Below are positions 50,478-60,701 of a stretch of 64,000 nt of DNA, in pieces (position 1 is the stretch's first letter; every line of letters starts with the position of its first letter). The DNA comes from Streptomyces aculeolatus (GTDB lineage: Bacteria > Actinomycetota > Actinomycetes > Streptomycetales > Streptomycetaceae). A program made the translations under genes and the position numbers. Where the stretch lies: contig NZ_JAINRD010000010.1 in NCBI RefSeq assembly GCF_020400605.1, positions 62,001-126,000 on the forward strand. The letters run 5' to 3'. The notes below the pieces were generated by a model. That model saw only the letters and a program-made list of their open reading frames with translations, searched no databases and was not told the origin of the DNA.

Positions 50478-52442
50478 CTAGCCGCGGAATCCGAGTACGG
50501 TGGTGAACTCCCCCGCCACCGCACCGCCGCAGGTGCCGGAGCCGATCAGCGTGGTGGCGGGTTCCTTGCGCCCGAATCCGGCGGAGTACCAGCCCAGCGG
50601 CGGGTCGCTCTCGCCGCGGTGCGCACGCCAGCGCAGCCGCCCGGGCAGGTCGAGCACCGCGGAGCGGTCCTCGCCGTCCGCGGTCCAGGTGAGCACCGCC
50701 CGGTCCCCCGCCAGGTCCGCGGCGATCGCCGGGCCGAGGTGGAACGCCAGCTGCACGTCCCGGCGCGGCCCGCGCACCTCGTCGACCACCCGCAACTCCC
50801 GGCCGGCGGCGGTCAGCTCGACCCGGCGGCGGTGCACGGACCGCCGGTAGCCGTCGTGCTCGGCGCACCAGCGGGCCGCGTCCGCGCGGGAGGTGTCCGC
50901 GGCCAGCACGCGGCTGCGGGCGTGCCGGGTCCACAGGAACGGCCCGCCGGAGACGGACTGGTCGGCGCCGTCCAGCCGCAGGGTGTTGTGGGCCAGGGTG
51001 GACCGGAAGTACTGCCGCCACTCGGGCTGCCCGTGGTAGCAGAACGTCCCCGGGTCGGCGAGCACGTCGACCCCGTCGTGCCGGACCTCCAAGGACAGCG
51101 CGTCCGCGTGGGCGTGCGCCGCGATGGACAGGAACCCGTGCGGGCCGCCGTCGCAGCGGCACCAGATCCCGCCGGGCCCGCGCAGGATGGTGAGCCCGGC
51201 GTCGGCGAAGTGGTCCGGGCGGCTCGCCGGGCGGGCCGGGGCAGGACCGGCCTCCTTCGTCGCGTACGGGCGGACGAGCGCGGCCAGCAGCGGGGTGCGG
51301 ACGTCGGCCGCGGGCACCGCCGGCCACCAGGCGAGCCGGCCGAACAGGGCGTCGCCGGTGGCCAGCAGGGACGCCCAGCGGTCGGTCCCCGCCCCGTCGA
51401 CGACGAGCCCGTGCCCGTCGTCGGCGTCCCCCTGGCGGGGCGGCCGCAGCCGGCCGTCCACGACGGCCGCGAGCGCGTCGGTCATGCGCAGCAGCACCAG
51501 CCGTATCGATGCGGGCACGGGTACGCCCGCGGCATCCGCCTCGGCCACCGCGGCCAGGCCGAGTTCCAGCACCAGCCCGTGGTATTCGGTGGCCAGCTCG
51601 CGGTTGAGGCCGGAGTCGAAGGTGTTGGCGCGCAGGTGTCGCGCCAGCGACGCGAGCGCGCCGGTCCGCCAGCGCGCGGAGTCGGGGAACCAGCCGAACG
51701 CGCAGGCCGCGGCGAACTGCCCGGCGGCCTCGGCGATGACGTGGTTGTTCGCCGAGGACCCCCGGCTGGGGAAGGCGGCCAGCCAGCGCTGGTGGTACCA
51801 GATCTGGCGCCGCGCCACCGGGTCGTCCTCGAACAGCCCTGCCGCGCCCGGCCAGCCGTCGAGCAGGCGGCGCGTCCACACCCAGGACAGCAGCCGGATG
51901 CCCAGCTCGATGCCGCTGGTCCAGTGCACGCCGCGCAGCGGCGGGTTGGCCGCCCACCACGACCGCAGATGGGCGGCCACCCGCACCGCGTACCGGTCGT
52001 CGCCGGTGACCGCGTACGCGGCGGCGAGCACCGTCAGGTACTGGTGCCGGGACAGCTCCCAGAGCTGCTTGACGTCCCCGACCGCGTCCTCGTCGCGGTA
52101 CGGCACGTCGAAGGCGTGGCCCGGGGCGGCCCTGCGCCCGGTCCTCGGGTCGTACGACCAGTCCGGCTCGGCGAGGTCGTCGCGGGCCACCCCGAAGTAC
52201 CCGCCGTGCCCGTCCATCAGCCGGTCCGCCTCCGCGACGAGGCGTTTCGCGGCGTCCGGCGGCACGGCGGCGATCGCCCCTCCGGGCAGTACGGCCGTGA
52301 ACCGGGCGCCGGTCACGCTCGGGCAGTCCGGCAGCGCGGACCGCCATCGCCGTCTGCGGACTCCGTCGACCGCCCGGCTGCCGACTTCCCGCGGCCCCAT
52401 CCGGGACAGCCGGCGCAGGTACCAGCCCGCGCTCATGGTCAT
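50478..52442 (-). CDS. Heparinase II/III-family polysaccharide lyase-like protein
   Basis: A 654-residue protein. The N-terminal helical toroid (about 80-370) includes HWTSGIELGIRLLSWVW and SSANNHVIAEAAGQFAAA. The C-terminal beta-sandwich heparinase domain (about 410-640) has AAHAHADALSLEVRHDG, VDVLADPGTFCYHG and STLAHNTLRLDGADQS. Related enzymes cleave heparan or alginate by beta-elimination at uronic acids. There is no signal peptide, so its site of action is puzzling; homologues in biosynthetic loci often sit, as here, beside a two-domain oxidoreductase. ATGA overlap with that gene. Confidence 0.85.
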   Translation of the reverse strand: MTMSAGWYLRRLSRMGPREVGSRAVDGVRRRRWRSALPDCPSVTGARFTAVLPGGAIAAVPPDAAKRLVAEADRLMDGHGGYFGVARDDLAEPDWSYDPRTGRRAAPGHAFDVPYRDEDAVGDVKQLWELSRHQYLTVLAAAYAVTGDDRYAVRVAAHLRSWWAANPPLRGVHWTSGIELGIRLLSWVWTRRLLDGWPGAAGLFEDDPVARRQIWYHQRWLAAFPSRGSSANNHVIAEAAGQFAAACAFGWFPDSARWRTGALASLARHLRANTFDSGLNRELATEYHGLVLELGLAAVAEADAAGVPVPASIRLVLLRMTDALAAVVDGRLRPPRQGDADDGHGLVVDGAGTDRWASLLATGDALFGRLAWWPAVPAADVRTPLLAALVRPYATKEAGPAPARPASRPDHFADAGLTILRGPGGIWCRCDGGPHGFLSIAAHAHADALSLEVRHDGVDVLADPGTFCYHGQPEWRQYFRSTLAHNTLRLDGADQSVSGGPFLWTRHARSRVLAADTSRADAARWCAEHDGYRRSVHRRRVELTAAGRELRVVDEVRGPRRDVQLAFHLGPAIAADLAGDRAVLTWTADGEDRSAVLDLPGRLRWRAHRGESDPPLGWYSAGFGRKEPATTLIGSGTCGGAVAGEFTTVLGFRG

Positions 52443-54631
52443 CGCGCCCCCGCCAGGGACACGGCCGCGCCGGCGGCCAGGGCGGTCCGCACCGCGAGGG
52501 TGGCCGCCGTGGTGGCGACGAGCGACTGGAGCGGTACGGGCATCGGGCCACCGGTCCGTACGGCCGTGAGGAACGCCTCCAGTTCGGCGCGCTGGCCCTT
52601 GTCGCGGGTCCTGGGCAGCCGCGAGCCGACCCACCGCCTGCGGCGGCCCTCGTACACGGCGGCGCGGACGAAGTCGTCGAGCCGCAGCACCTTGCCGTCG
52701 GCGACCAGGTCCAGCGTCTCCTTGGGGAAGCCGGGCGGTCCCGTGGTGACGTAGTCGATGCCGGCGGTGGAGTCGTCCGGGTACCGCAGCAGGACCCGGA
52801 GGTGTTCGCCGCCGGGCGGGCCGGCCGCGTGCACCGAGACGGGGTCGGCGGCGAGCAGCCAGCTCGCCGTGTCGACGAAGTGCCCGCCCTCGCCGGCGAA
52901 CCGCGTGCCCTCGGTGTCCTGCCGGAGGTACCAGCTGCCGTTCTCCAGGCGGCCGGCGTTGACCAGGTAGCGGAGGCTCGCCGGGCCCTTCCGGGCCCCG
53001 AACTGCTCTCTGGCCTCCCGCAGCAGGGGCGCGAACCGGCGGTTGAAGCCCACCTGGAGCCGGTCGTTGCCGGACTCCTCCACCGCCGCGAGCACCCCGG
53101 CCAGCTCGTCCCCGGTGAGGGCCAGGGGCTTCTCCACGAACACGGCCTTGCCGGCCAGCAGCGCCCTGCGGGTCAGTTCCGCGTGCGAGCTGTGCCGGGT
53201 GACCACGAACACCGCGTCCACGGACGGGTCGCCGAGCACGGCGTCGAGATCCGTGGTGGCCTCGGCGAAGCCGAACTTGCGCCGGGCGTTGGCGGCGGAC
53301 AGCGCCGTGGTGGTGACGACCGTGCCCAGCTCGACCCCGTCGAGCGGGGAGAGGTGCGGCAGGAGCATCGACGTCGCGTAGTTGCCGGCGCCGACGAACG
53401 CCAGCCGCACGGGCGCAGCCGCGGGCCGGACGGGGGTGCGCGCCGCCCCGTTGCGGGCCGGAGCCGCCGCGGGCACGGCCACGGCCGGCGGCTCCGCTCC
53501 CCCGGTGTGCCCGGGATAGCGGAACAGGACGGCCACGGCCTTCAGGTCGCCGCCCTCCAGCCGCCGGTACGTCTCGACGGCGTCGGCGAAGTCGGCGATG
53601 TGGGAGGCCAGGGGCTCCACGTCGACGCGGCCGCGGGCGAGGAGGTCGAGGAAGCAGGCCAGGTTGCGGCGCTCGGTCCAGCGCACGTAGCCGATCGGGT
53701 AGTCCCGCCCCTCCAGCTCGTACGCCGGGTCGTAGCGTCCGGGCCCGTACGAGCGGGAGAAGCGGACGTCCAGCTCCTTCTCGTAGAACGCGTTCCACGG
53801 CAGGTCCAGGCGGCACTTGCCGATGTCGACGACCCGGCCGCGGTCCCGGCTCAGCCGGGCGGCCAGCTCCACGGGCTCGTTGCTGCCGCCGCCGGCGGCC
53901 AGGTACACCTGGTCCGCGCCGTGGCCGCCGGTCAGCCCGGCGACGGCGGCTTCCAGGGCCGCCGAGGCGGGGTCGGCGCAGTCGGCGGCGCCCAGGCGCA
54001 CGGCGAGTTCGCAGCGCTCCGGATCGGGGTCGGCCCCGACGACGCGGACGCCGGCGGCGGCCAGGAGCTGCACCACCAACTGCCCGATCAGGCCGAGCCC
54101 GACGACCAGCGCCACGTCGCCGAGCTGCGGCTCACCGCGGCGGACGCCGTGCAGCGCGATCGCTCCGACCGTGCCGAACGCGGCACGCCGCGGCGGGAGT
54201 CCGTCCGGCACCGGGGCGTAGAGGTGCTTCGGCACCCAGTTCAGCTCGGCGTGCAGCGCGTGCTCATTGCCGGCGCAGGCCACGACGTCGCCGGCCTTCA
54301 CGTCGTCGATCCCGGCGCCGACCTGCTCGACCACCCCGCACAGCGAATAGCCCAGCGGCGTGTAGGAGTCCAGCTTGCCCATCACCTTGCGGTACGTGGC
54401 GGGCACCCCGTTGGCGGCCACGCTCTGCACCACCTTGGCGACCTGGTCCGGCCGGGAGCGGGCCTTCCCGAGCATCGACATCCCGGCCTCGGAGACCTTC
54501 ATCAGCTCGGTCCCGGTGGAGATCAGCGAGTACGCGCTGCGCACCAGCACGCCGCCCGGCCGGCACCCCGGCACCGGCACGTCGAGCAGGGCCAGCTCGC
54601 CGCTCCTGTAGTTCTGCACTACCTGTTTCAC
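52439..54631 (-). CDS. Two-domain oxidoreductase (zinc-type alcohol dehydrogenase + Gfo/Idh/MocA)
   Basis: A 730-residue fusion. Residues ~1-370 are an MDR alcohol-dehydrogenase-like domain (LISTGTELMKVSEAG, YSLCGVVEQVGAGID, NAD site VVGLGLIGQLVVQLL). After a Pro/Ala linker, residues ~400-730 are a Gfo/Idh/MocA domain (VRLAFVGAGNYATSMLLPHL, VFVEKPLALTGDELAG). Such fusions recur in capsule and O-antigen loci with AsnB and heparinase-like genes and are thought to modify a sugar or polymer intermediate; the reaction is not known to me. GTGA overlap with asnB upstream. Confidence 0.88.
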   Translation of the reverse strand: MKQVVQNYRSGELALLDVPVPGCRPGGVLVRSAYSLISTGTELMKVSEAGMSMLGKARSRPDQVAKVVQSVAANGVPATYRKVMGKLDSYTPLGYSLCGVVEQVGAGIDDVKAGDVVACAGNEHALHAELNWVPKHLYAPVPDGLPPRRAAFGTVGAIALHGVRRGEPQLGDVALVVGLGLIGQLVVQLLAAAGVRVVGADPDPERCELAVRLGAADCADPASAALEAAVAGLTGGHGADQVYLAAGGGSNEPVELAARLSRDRGRVVDIGKCRLDLPWNAFYEKELDVRFSRSYGPGRYDPAYELEGRDYPIGYVRWTERRNLACFLDLLARGRVDVEPLASHIADFADAVETYRRLEGGDLKAVAVLFRYPGHTGGAEPPAVAVPAAAPARNGAARTPVRPAAAPVRLAFVGAGNYATSMLLPHLSPLDGVELGTVVTTTALSAANARRKFGFAEATTDLDAVLGDPSVDAVFVVTRHSSHAELTRRALLAGKAVFVEKPLALTGDELAGVLAAVEESGNDRLQVGFNRRFAPLLREAREQFGARKGPASLRYLVNAGRLENGSWYLRQDTEGTRFAGEGGHFVDTASWLLAADPVSVHAAGPPGGEHLRVLLRYPDDSTAGIDYVTTGPPGFPKETLDLVADGKVLRLDDFVRAAVYEGRRRRWVGSRLPRTRDKGQRAELEAFLTAVRTGGPMPVPLQSLVATTAATLAVRTALAAGAAVSLAGAR

Positions 54632-56544
54632 CCGGACTCCTTGGAGGTCGCGCCGCGATACCAGTACTCGAGGGTCAGTACGTGCCACAGATGCTTGGAG
54701 TAGTCCCGCCGGCCGGCGGCGTCCTCGGCGACGAGCCGCTGCAGGGCCTCCCGGCGCAGGAACCCGTTCTCGACCAGCACGCCGTCGTGCACCACCTCGC
54801 GCACCAGCGGTGCCAGGTCCCGGCTCATCCAGGCCCGCAGCGGCGCGCTGAACAGGCCCTTGGGCCGGTAGACGATCTCCCGGGGCAGGACGGACGCGGC
54901 CGCCTCCTTCAGGACGGCCTTGCCCTGCCGGCCGACGATCTTGCGGTCGCCGGGCACGGTGAACGCCGCCCTGACCACGTCCACGTCCACGTACGGCACC
55001 CGCACCTCGGTCGACGCGGCCATGCTGGCGCGGTCCGTGTACGCGAGGTTCAGGCCCGGCAGGAACATCCGGGCGTCGCCCAGGCACATCCGGTTGACGA
55101 AGTCGTCGAGGTCGTTGTCCCGGTAGACGTCCGCGTGCTCGGTGAGCACGTCGTCGACGGTCCCGGCCAGGTCCGGGTCGACCAGGGCGAGCAGTTCGTC
55201 CCGGTCGTACATGGTGTAGCTGCGCCGGAACGCGGTCTCCTCGGGCAGTTCGGCGAAGGACAGGAACCGCTTCGCGAACCGCACGGAGCGGTACCCCCTG
55301 CGGGCCGTGGCGACGGGCAGCCGGCCGACGGCCGCGGCCGCCCCGCGCCGCAGCGGGCGCGGGACGCGCTGGTAGCGCAGCGCGATGAGGTTGGCGAGGT
55401 GCTTGCGGTAGCCGGCGAACAACTCGTCGGCGCCCATCCCCGAGAGCATCACCTTGACCCCGGCGTCCCTCGCGGCCGAGCAGATCAGGAAGGTGTTGAT
55501 CGCGGCGGGATCGCCGATCGGCTCGTCCAGGTGGTACGTCATCCGCGGCAGCAGGTCGCGCACCTGCGGGGCGATCTCGATCTCGTGCAGCTCGACGCCG
55601 AAGTCCCCGGCCACCCGCCGGGCGTGGCGCAGGTCGTCCGGCATCGCCTCGAACCTGGCGTCCTCGGGGCGGAACCCGATCGTGTACGCGGAGATCCCGG
55701 GCCGGTGCCGGGCCGCCAGCGCGGTCAGGTAGCTGGAGTCGAGGCCCCCGGAGAGGAAGGTCGCCACGGGCACGTCGGAGAGCAGGTGCTGCCGGGTCGA
55801 CTCCTCGACGACGGCGGCCAGGTCGGGCCGCTCGCCGGCGCGGGCCCGCTCCCGCCCCTCGGCGGCGACGTCCTTCAGCTGCCAGAAACGGCCGCGCTCC
55901 ACCCGGCCGTCGGGCCGGCAGCGCAGCCAGCTTCCCGGCGGCAGCTTCTCCGCCTCGCGGAAGGCGCAGCGCGAGTCCGGCACCCAGTAGTACAGCAGCG
56001 AGGCCACCAGGGCGGCATGGTCGACCTGGAGCGGGCCGCCGGCCACGGCCGCGAGTGCCTTCAGCTCGGAGGCGAACACCAGGCCCGTGCCCCGGCGGAG
56101 CAGGAACAGCGGCTTGATGCCCAGGTGGTCGCGGGCGAGCACGAGGTCGCCGGTGCGCTCGTCGAAGATCCCGAACGCGAACATGCCGCGCAGCCGGGGC
56201 AGGCAGTCCGTGCCCCAGCGCCGCCAGGCTTCGAGGAGTACCTCGGTGTCGGAGGTGCCGCGGAAGCGCACGCCGGCGGCGACCAGTTCGCGCCGCAGTG
56301 CGGGCGCGTTGTACAACTCGCCGTTGTAGGTGAGGGCGAGGCCGTCCGCGACCATCGGCTGGGCGCCGGTCCCGGTCAGGTCGACGACGGCCAGCCGGCG
56401 GTGCCCGAGGTGGACGTCGCCGTCGCCGGCGGCGTGGCCGTAGCGGCCGGATCCGTCGGGGCCGCGGTGGGCGAGGGTGTCGGTGAGGCGGCGGGTCACG
56501 GCTTCCCCGTCCGGCCACCGGTACGCGCCTGCGATGCCGCACAT
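54628..56544 (-). CDS. asnB: Asparagine synthase-type glutamine-dependent amidotransferase
   Basis: A 638-residue AsnB-type enzyme. Cys2 after the initiator Met is the glutaminase nucleophile (MCGIAGAYRW). The class II amidotransferase domain (1-~210) has LTYNGELYNAPALR and RGMFAFGIFDERTGDL, and the synthetase domain (about 225-600) has the PP-loop VATFLSGGLDSSYLTAL. Within polysaccharide clusters such proteins amidate uronic acids or amino-acid decorations instead of making bulk asparagine; the GDP-mannose 6-dehydrogenase upstream makes uronate amidation plausible. Confidence 0.9.
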   Translation of the reverse strand: MCGIAGAYRWPDGEAVTRRLTDTLAHRGPDGSGRYGHAAGDGDVHLGHRRLAVVDLTGTGAQPMVADGLALTYNGELYNAPALRRELVAAGVRFRGTSDTEVLLEAWRRWGTDCLPRLRGMFAFGIFDERTGDLVLARDHLGIKPLFLLRRGTGLVFASELKALAAVAGGPLQVDHAALVASLLYYWVPDSRCAFREAEKLPPGSWLRCRPDGRVERGRFWQLKDVAAEGRERARAGERPDLAAVVEESTRQHLLSDVPVATFLSGGLDSSYLTALAARHRPGISAYTIGFRPEDARFEAMPDDLRHARRVAGDFGVELHEIEIAPQVRDLLPRMTYHLDEPIGDPAAINTFLICSAARDAGVKVMLSGMGADELFAGYRKHLANLIALRYQRVPRPLRRGAAAAVGRLPVATARRGYRSVRFAKRFLSFAELPEETAFRRSYTMYDRDELLALVDPDLAGTVDDVLTEHADVYRDNDLDDFVNRMCLGDARMFLPGLNLAYTDRASMAASTEVRVPYVDVDVVRAAFTVPGDRKIVGRQGKAVLKEAAASVLPREIVYRPKGLFSAPLRAWMSRDLAPLVREVVHDGVLVENGFLRREALQRLVAEDAAGRRDYSKHLWHVLTLEYWYRGATSKESG

Positions 56545-56547
56545 GTC

Positions 56548-58053
56548 CTACCGCACCTCCTGGTCGCCGTCGGAAACCCGCGCCGCCGGCAGCGGCCGCC
56601 GCCTGCCCGCCCCGTTCTGCGGGGCTTCGGGCGCGTAAGCGCCGCGCAGCGCGGTGTACGGGCCGTCCCACAGCGTGCCGTCGGTCCTGTCCCGCGGATC
56701 GGGGTCGATCAGCACCACGCCGATCACGGGAACGTGCAGGTCGGCGAGTTGCCGCGCGACGGTGTGCAGCCAGGCCGCGCTGCTGTGCCCGGCCCGTACG
56801 ACGAGCACGCTGCGGCCGCCGAGGTACCGCAGATCGGTCCACGCGGTGCCGGGCGCGACCGAGCCGACGCCGAGCCTGCGCTCCGGGTGCGACTCGGCGG
56901 CGGGATGCTCGCCGCCGACGACCGGCGGGTCCCCGGGCCGCCGGCGGACCCTGGCGAGCTGCCCGCCGGGCAGGCCGTCGACGAGCACCACCGGTCCCTC
57001 GTCCGCCAGCGCCCTGGCGACGTCCAGGGCGATCACGCCCGTACCGCGTGCACAGCCGAGTTCCAGCAGCGACACGGGTTCCGGGGAGCCGCGCACGGTA
57101 CGCGCCAGCGTCGCGGTGAGCCGTGTCCGCGCCGCCCGGGCCCGCCTGCCCTGCCACCGGCGGGGCGTGCGGCGCAGCTCCGCGACGACCGAGGCGCCCA
57201 GGTTCGCCGCGATCTCCCGGCGCAGCACGGGGCGGTCCGCGACCACCGTGCCGACCGCGGCCGCGGCGAGCCCGAGCACCAGCCCGAGGACCAGCCCGAT
57301 CCCGCCGTCGGTGGCGGCGGCCCGGGGCAGGGACTGCCGCACGGCGCGCGGCGCGTCCACGACCTGCGTACCGGCGATGAGCTGCGGCGTACCGGTGCCC
57401 GCCTCCGCGGCCCGCTGCTCGAAGTCGGCGATCCGCGAGGTGAGTTCGGCCCGCCGGGTGAAGAGCGACTCCAGGTCCGCGGACGCCGTCGGGCCGCTGT
57501 CCGGCGGCCCCTGGTCGATCGCCTCGTTGACCTCGGCGAGTTCGTCCCGGATCCGGTCGCGCTGGTCCAGGAGGGTCTCGGACTCGGCTTCCGCGACCTC
57601 CCGGATGCGCCGTACGTGGTCCGCGACGAACGCGTCGGCCAGCGCCCGCGCCCGGGCCTTCGCCTCGGCCTCGTCGCTGCCCGTCACCTTGATCTGCAGC
57701 AGGTTGTTGGTCAGGCCGACGCCCTGGTAGTCGTCCGTGAAGTCCTCGGGGCGCTGCGGGGAGTCGAGTGCCTCAAGCGCCTTGCCGGCGATGCGCGTGG
57801 TCTCCAGCAGCGCGACGTCGGTGCGGATGAGCGTGCCCGGGTCGTTCGGCTGGTCCGCCTGGTGCGCCACCAGCACGGTGGTCACCGCCGTCGGCGGCGT
57901 GGGCAGCAGGACGGCCACGGCGATGCCGGCGAGCAGGCCCACGAGCGCCGCGGCCCCCCAGAGCCGCCGGCGCCTGCGTACCGCCACCACCAGCGACTGC
58001 AGGTCCAGCAGCGGTGTGGCGGACGAGGGCTCCGCGGCCGTGCCCGCCGTCAC
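56548..58053 (-). CDS. Wzz-like chain-length protein with kinase-like tail lacking the P-loop
   Basis: A 501-residue membrane protein. Two transmembrane helices (about 34-54 and 245-270) flank a coiled-coil periplasmic-type region (SDEAEAKARARALADAFVAD, LFTRRAELTSRIADFEQ), the Wzz arrangement. The cytosolic tail (about 290-501) follows the bacterial tyrosine-kinase fold, but where Walker A should be it reads CARGTGVIALDVARALA, with no G-K-S/T. It is therefore unlikely to bind ATP in the usual way. GTGA overlap with another Wzz gene suggests the two act as a pair. Confidence 0.8.
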   Translation of the reverse strand: MTAGTAAEPSSATPLLDLQSLVVAVRRRRRLWGAAALVGLLAGIAVAVLLPTPPTAVTTVLVAHQADQPNDPGTLIRTDVALLETTRIAGKALEALDSPQRPEDFTDDYQGVGLTNNLLQIKVTGSDEAEAKARARALADAFVADHVRRIREVAEAESETLLDQRDRIRDELAEVNEAIDQGPPDSGPTASADLESLFTRRAELTSRIADFEQRAAEAGTGTPQLIAGTQVVDAPRAVRQSLPRAAATDGGIGLVLGLVLGLAAAAVGTVVADRPVLRREIAANLGASVVAELRRTPRRWQGRRARAARTRLTATLARTVRGSPEPVSLLELGCARGTGVIALDVARALADEGPVVLVDGLPGGQLARVRRRPGDPPVVGGEHPAAESHPERRLGVGSVAPGTAWTDLRYLGGRSVLVVRAGHSSAAWLHTVARQLADLHVPVIGVVLIDPDPRDRTDGTLWDGPYTALRGAYAPEAPQNGAGRRRPLPAARVSDGDQEVR

Positions 58054-59450
58054 CCGGCACCTCCCGCCGCGTCGGCGCCGACCGCGACCGCCGGCGGCGC
58101 GGCGCCGTCCGGGGACCCGCCGGCGCGGCGCGGCGGACGGCTCCGGACCGTACCGGCGACGACGAGGCCGGCGACGTCGTGCCCGGCGTCCGCGCACGCG
58201 CCGCCGATGCCGGCGATCTCCCCCGCGGTCCACCGGCCCGCGCTGAGCACGACCAGCGCGCCGGACTCGGCGCCGGCGTCGGGCACCAGCGGGTGGGACA
58301 CCGCCACGGCCACCACCCGCAGCTCCGGGTGTCCCCCGCCGGAGGAGTCCGCGGAGGGCCCGCTGCCGGCCTCGGCGGCGAGGCGTGCCGCGGCCCGGCG
58401 GGCGGTCTCGTCGCCGTCCGGGACGACGACGAGCAGCCGGCGGGCCGCGGGCAGCCGGTCCCGGAGGCGCGCGTACACCCGCCGGTAGCGGATCGTCCTG
58501 CTGTCCTCGCCGCCGGACTCCTGGAGCACCGGCAGGTCCCACCGGGTGTCGATGCCCAGCAGCCGGCGGAGCCGGGCCGGCCGGCCGCCGTCCCGCGGCC
58601 GTTGCGCGGCGTGTCCGCCGGGTACGTCCACGGTGCCCAGCAGCGCCGTGCCCAGCGCCGCGGCGATCTCCGCTCCGGTACGCGGCCGGCGGCTCACCCG
58701 CGCGGCGGCGAGATGCCCGACGACCGTGAGCAGGAAGGACAGCAGCGCCCCGGCGAGGACCAGTTGCCACCTGGTCGGCGGTGCCTCGCCGGCCGGGCGG
58801 GCGGCGGGGCCCATGACGACCATGTCGGCCCTGCTGGTCTCGGGGTCCGTCCGGTCCAGCTTCTCCATGGCCTCTTCCATCGAGGTGCGGAGCTTCTCCA
58901 GCTCCGTGCGGGCCTGCACGCTCTCCACGGTCCGCCCGGGATCGGCCGCGTCCGCCAGTTCGGTGATGCGGCGGCCGGTCTGCTCCACCAGGTCCCGCAG
59001 GGCCTCGGTCTGCGCCGCCGCCTCGGGGTCGGTGCTGCCGCCGACGACCCGCGAGGCGAACGCGATGTACTGCTCGGCCATCTGGTCGGCGAGCCGCTGC
59101 GCGCGCTCCGGGGTCTCGGCCGTACCGGAGATCCTGATGATGCTGCCGTCCGCGGTCCCGGCGCTCACCCGGTCCCGCAGCCCGGCGCCGCCGGCCCCGG
59201 TCCAGCCGAGCGCCTCGGCCGCGCGGTCGACCACCACGGAACTGGTCGCGATCTCCGCCTGCGTCAGCAGTTCCCGCTCCTCCCACGACCCGGGCAGCAG
59301 GACGGACGCCGAGGTGGTGTAGCGCGGCGGGAAGAGCACGGAGGCGCCGTAGCCGGCGAGCGCGCCCGCCACCACGACGACCGCGAGCAGTCGCCAGCGG
59401 CGGCGGACGATCCGTCCGACCGTGGACAGGCGGATGGTGTCGTCGCTCAA
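58050..59450 (-). CDS. Wzz-like chain-length / export protein
   Basis: A 466-residue protein with a short N-terminal cytosolic part, a helix (WRLLAVVVVAGALAGYGASV), a coiled-coil middle (RTELEKLRTSMEEAMEKLDR) and a second helix (WQLVLAGALLSFLLTVVGHL), then a cytosolic tail (about 265-466) that again has a kinase-like outline without Walker motifs (LLVVVPDGDETARRAAARL). It should control chain length or export with its downstream partner. The TTG start shares TTGA with the upstream stop and has GGAGGAGGGG as ribosome site. Confidence 0.8.
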   Translation of the reverse strand: MSDDTIRLSTVGRIVRRRWRLLAVVVVAGALAGYGASVLFPPRYTTSASVLLPGSWEERELLTQAEIATSSVVVDRAAEALGWTGAGGAGLRDRVSAGTADGSIIRISGTAETPERAQRLADQMAEQYIAFASRVVGGSTDPEAAAQTEALRDLVEQTGRRITELADAADPGRTVESVQARTELEKLRTSMEEAMEKLDRTDPETSRADMVVMGPAARPAGEAPPTRWQLVLAGALLSFLLTVVGHLAAARVSRRPRTGAEIAAALGTALLGTVDVPGGHAAQRPRDGGRPARLRRLLGIDTRWDLPVLQESGGEDSRTIRYRRVYARLRDRLPAARRLLVVVPDGDETARRAAARLAAEAGSGPSADSSGGGHPELRVVAVAVSHPLVPDAGAESGALVVLSAGRWTAGEIAGIGGACADAGHDVAGLVVAGTVRSRPPRRAGGSPDGAAPPAVAVGADAAGGAG

Positions 59451-60701
59451 CGGCGTCCCCTCCTCCGCCCCCGCACGCGGCCGCCCGCGGGTGCCGCAGG
59501 GCGGTCGCGGCAGGCGGCTTCGTAGGCGGCGAGGAGCGACTGCTGGGAGTTGCGCCAGGACAGCCGCCCGCCGATCCGCTCCTGGCCGGCCTTGCCCATA
59601 CGGGCCCGTCTGTCCGGGTCGTCCAGCAGCAGCGCGATGAGCGCGGCGAACTCGTCCTCGTCGTTGGCGGGTGCGTAGACGGCGGCGTCGCCGGCGGAGA
59701 CGCGCGCCTCCTTGAGGTCGAACGAGACGATCGGCCGGCCCATCACCATGTACTCCAGGACCTTGTTCATGGTCGACACGTCGTTGAGCGGGTTGTGCGG
59801 ATCGGGGGACAGGCACACGTCGGCGGTGGACAGGTAGCGCACCAGGTCGGCATCGGGGATGCGCCCGGTGAACTGCACCTGCTCCGCCAGCCCGAGCGCC
59901 CGGGACAGCTCCAGCATCGCGTCGAAGCTGTCGCCGGCGCCGACGAACACCGCGTGCCAGTCGCTCCGTCCGAGCCGGTCGCGCAGCTTCGCCAGGGAGC
60001 GCAGGGCGTAGTCGACGCCGTCCTGCGGGCCCATCACCCCGAGATAGCACAGCAGATGGGGCTTGCCGCGCTTCAGCGCCGGCTCGGGCGGTACGGGGTG
60101 GAACCGGTGGACGTCGGGGGCGCTGCGCACCACGAAGACGTCCTCCGGCCGCCGGCCGCCGCGGCGCAGTGCGACGTCGCGGTAGCTCTCGTTCGTGGCG
60201 AGCACCACGTCCGCGGCGCGGTAGGTGCGCCGCTCGAGCGCGCGCACGGCGCGGTAGAGCAGGTCCTCGCCGCGGCCGAACCGGGAGAGGTACAGCTCGG
60301 GTACGAGGTCGTGCTGGTCGAAGACGAACCGCGCGCCGCGCCGCTTCAGCCACAGCGCGGGCAGGAACAGCAGGTCGGGCGGGTTGCAGGCGTGCACCAC
60401 GTCGACCGGGCCGACCTTGCGGGCCAGCCGGACCGTGTGCCACAGCGCCGATCCGTACTCCCGCAGGTAGCCGGCCGGGCCGCCTGTGGCCGGGCGCAGC
60501 GGGTAACGGTGGATCCGTATCCCGTCGATCTCGGTCTCCGGCTCCCTGTCCCGCTTCTCCCCGCGGGGGCAGACGACGTCCACCGTCCAGCCCGCCTCGG
60601 CGAGCGTCCTGCACTCCTGCCACACCCGCCGGTCGAACGGCACCGACAGGTTCTCCACCAGGATCAGCGCGCGCCGGGCAGGCCCGCCGCCGCTGGTCGC
60701 G

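Noticed and set aside
52439..57157. A single 1572-codon frame across the oxidoreductase and asnB
   Set aside because: The upstream half is out of frame with the intact asnB gene. The real oxidoreductase starts at GTG 54631, overlapping the asnB stop.
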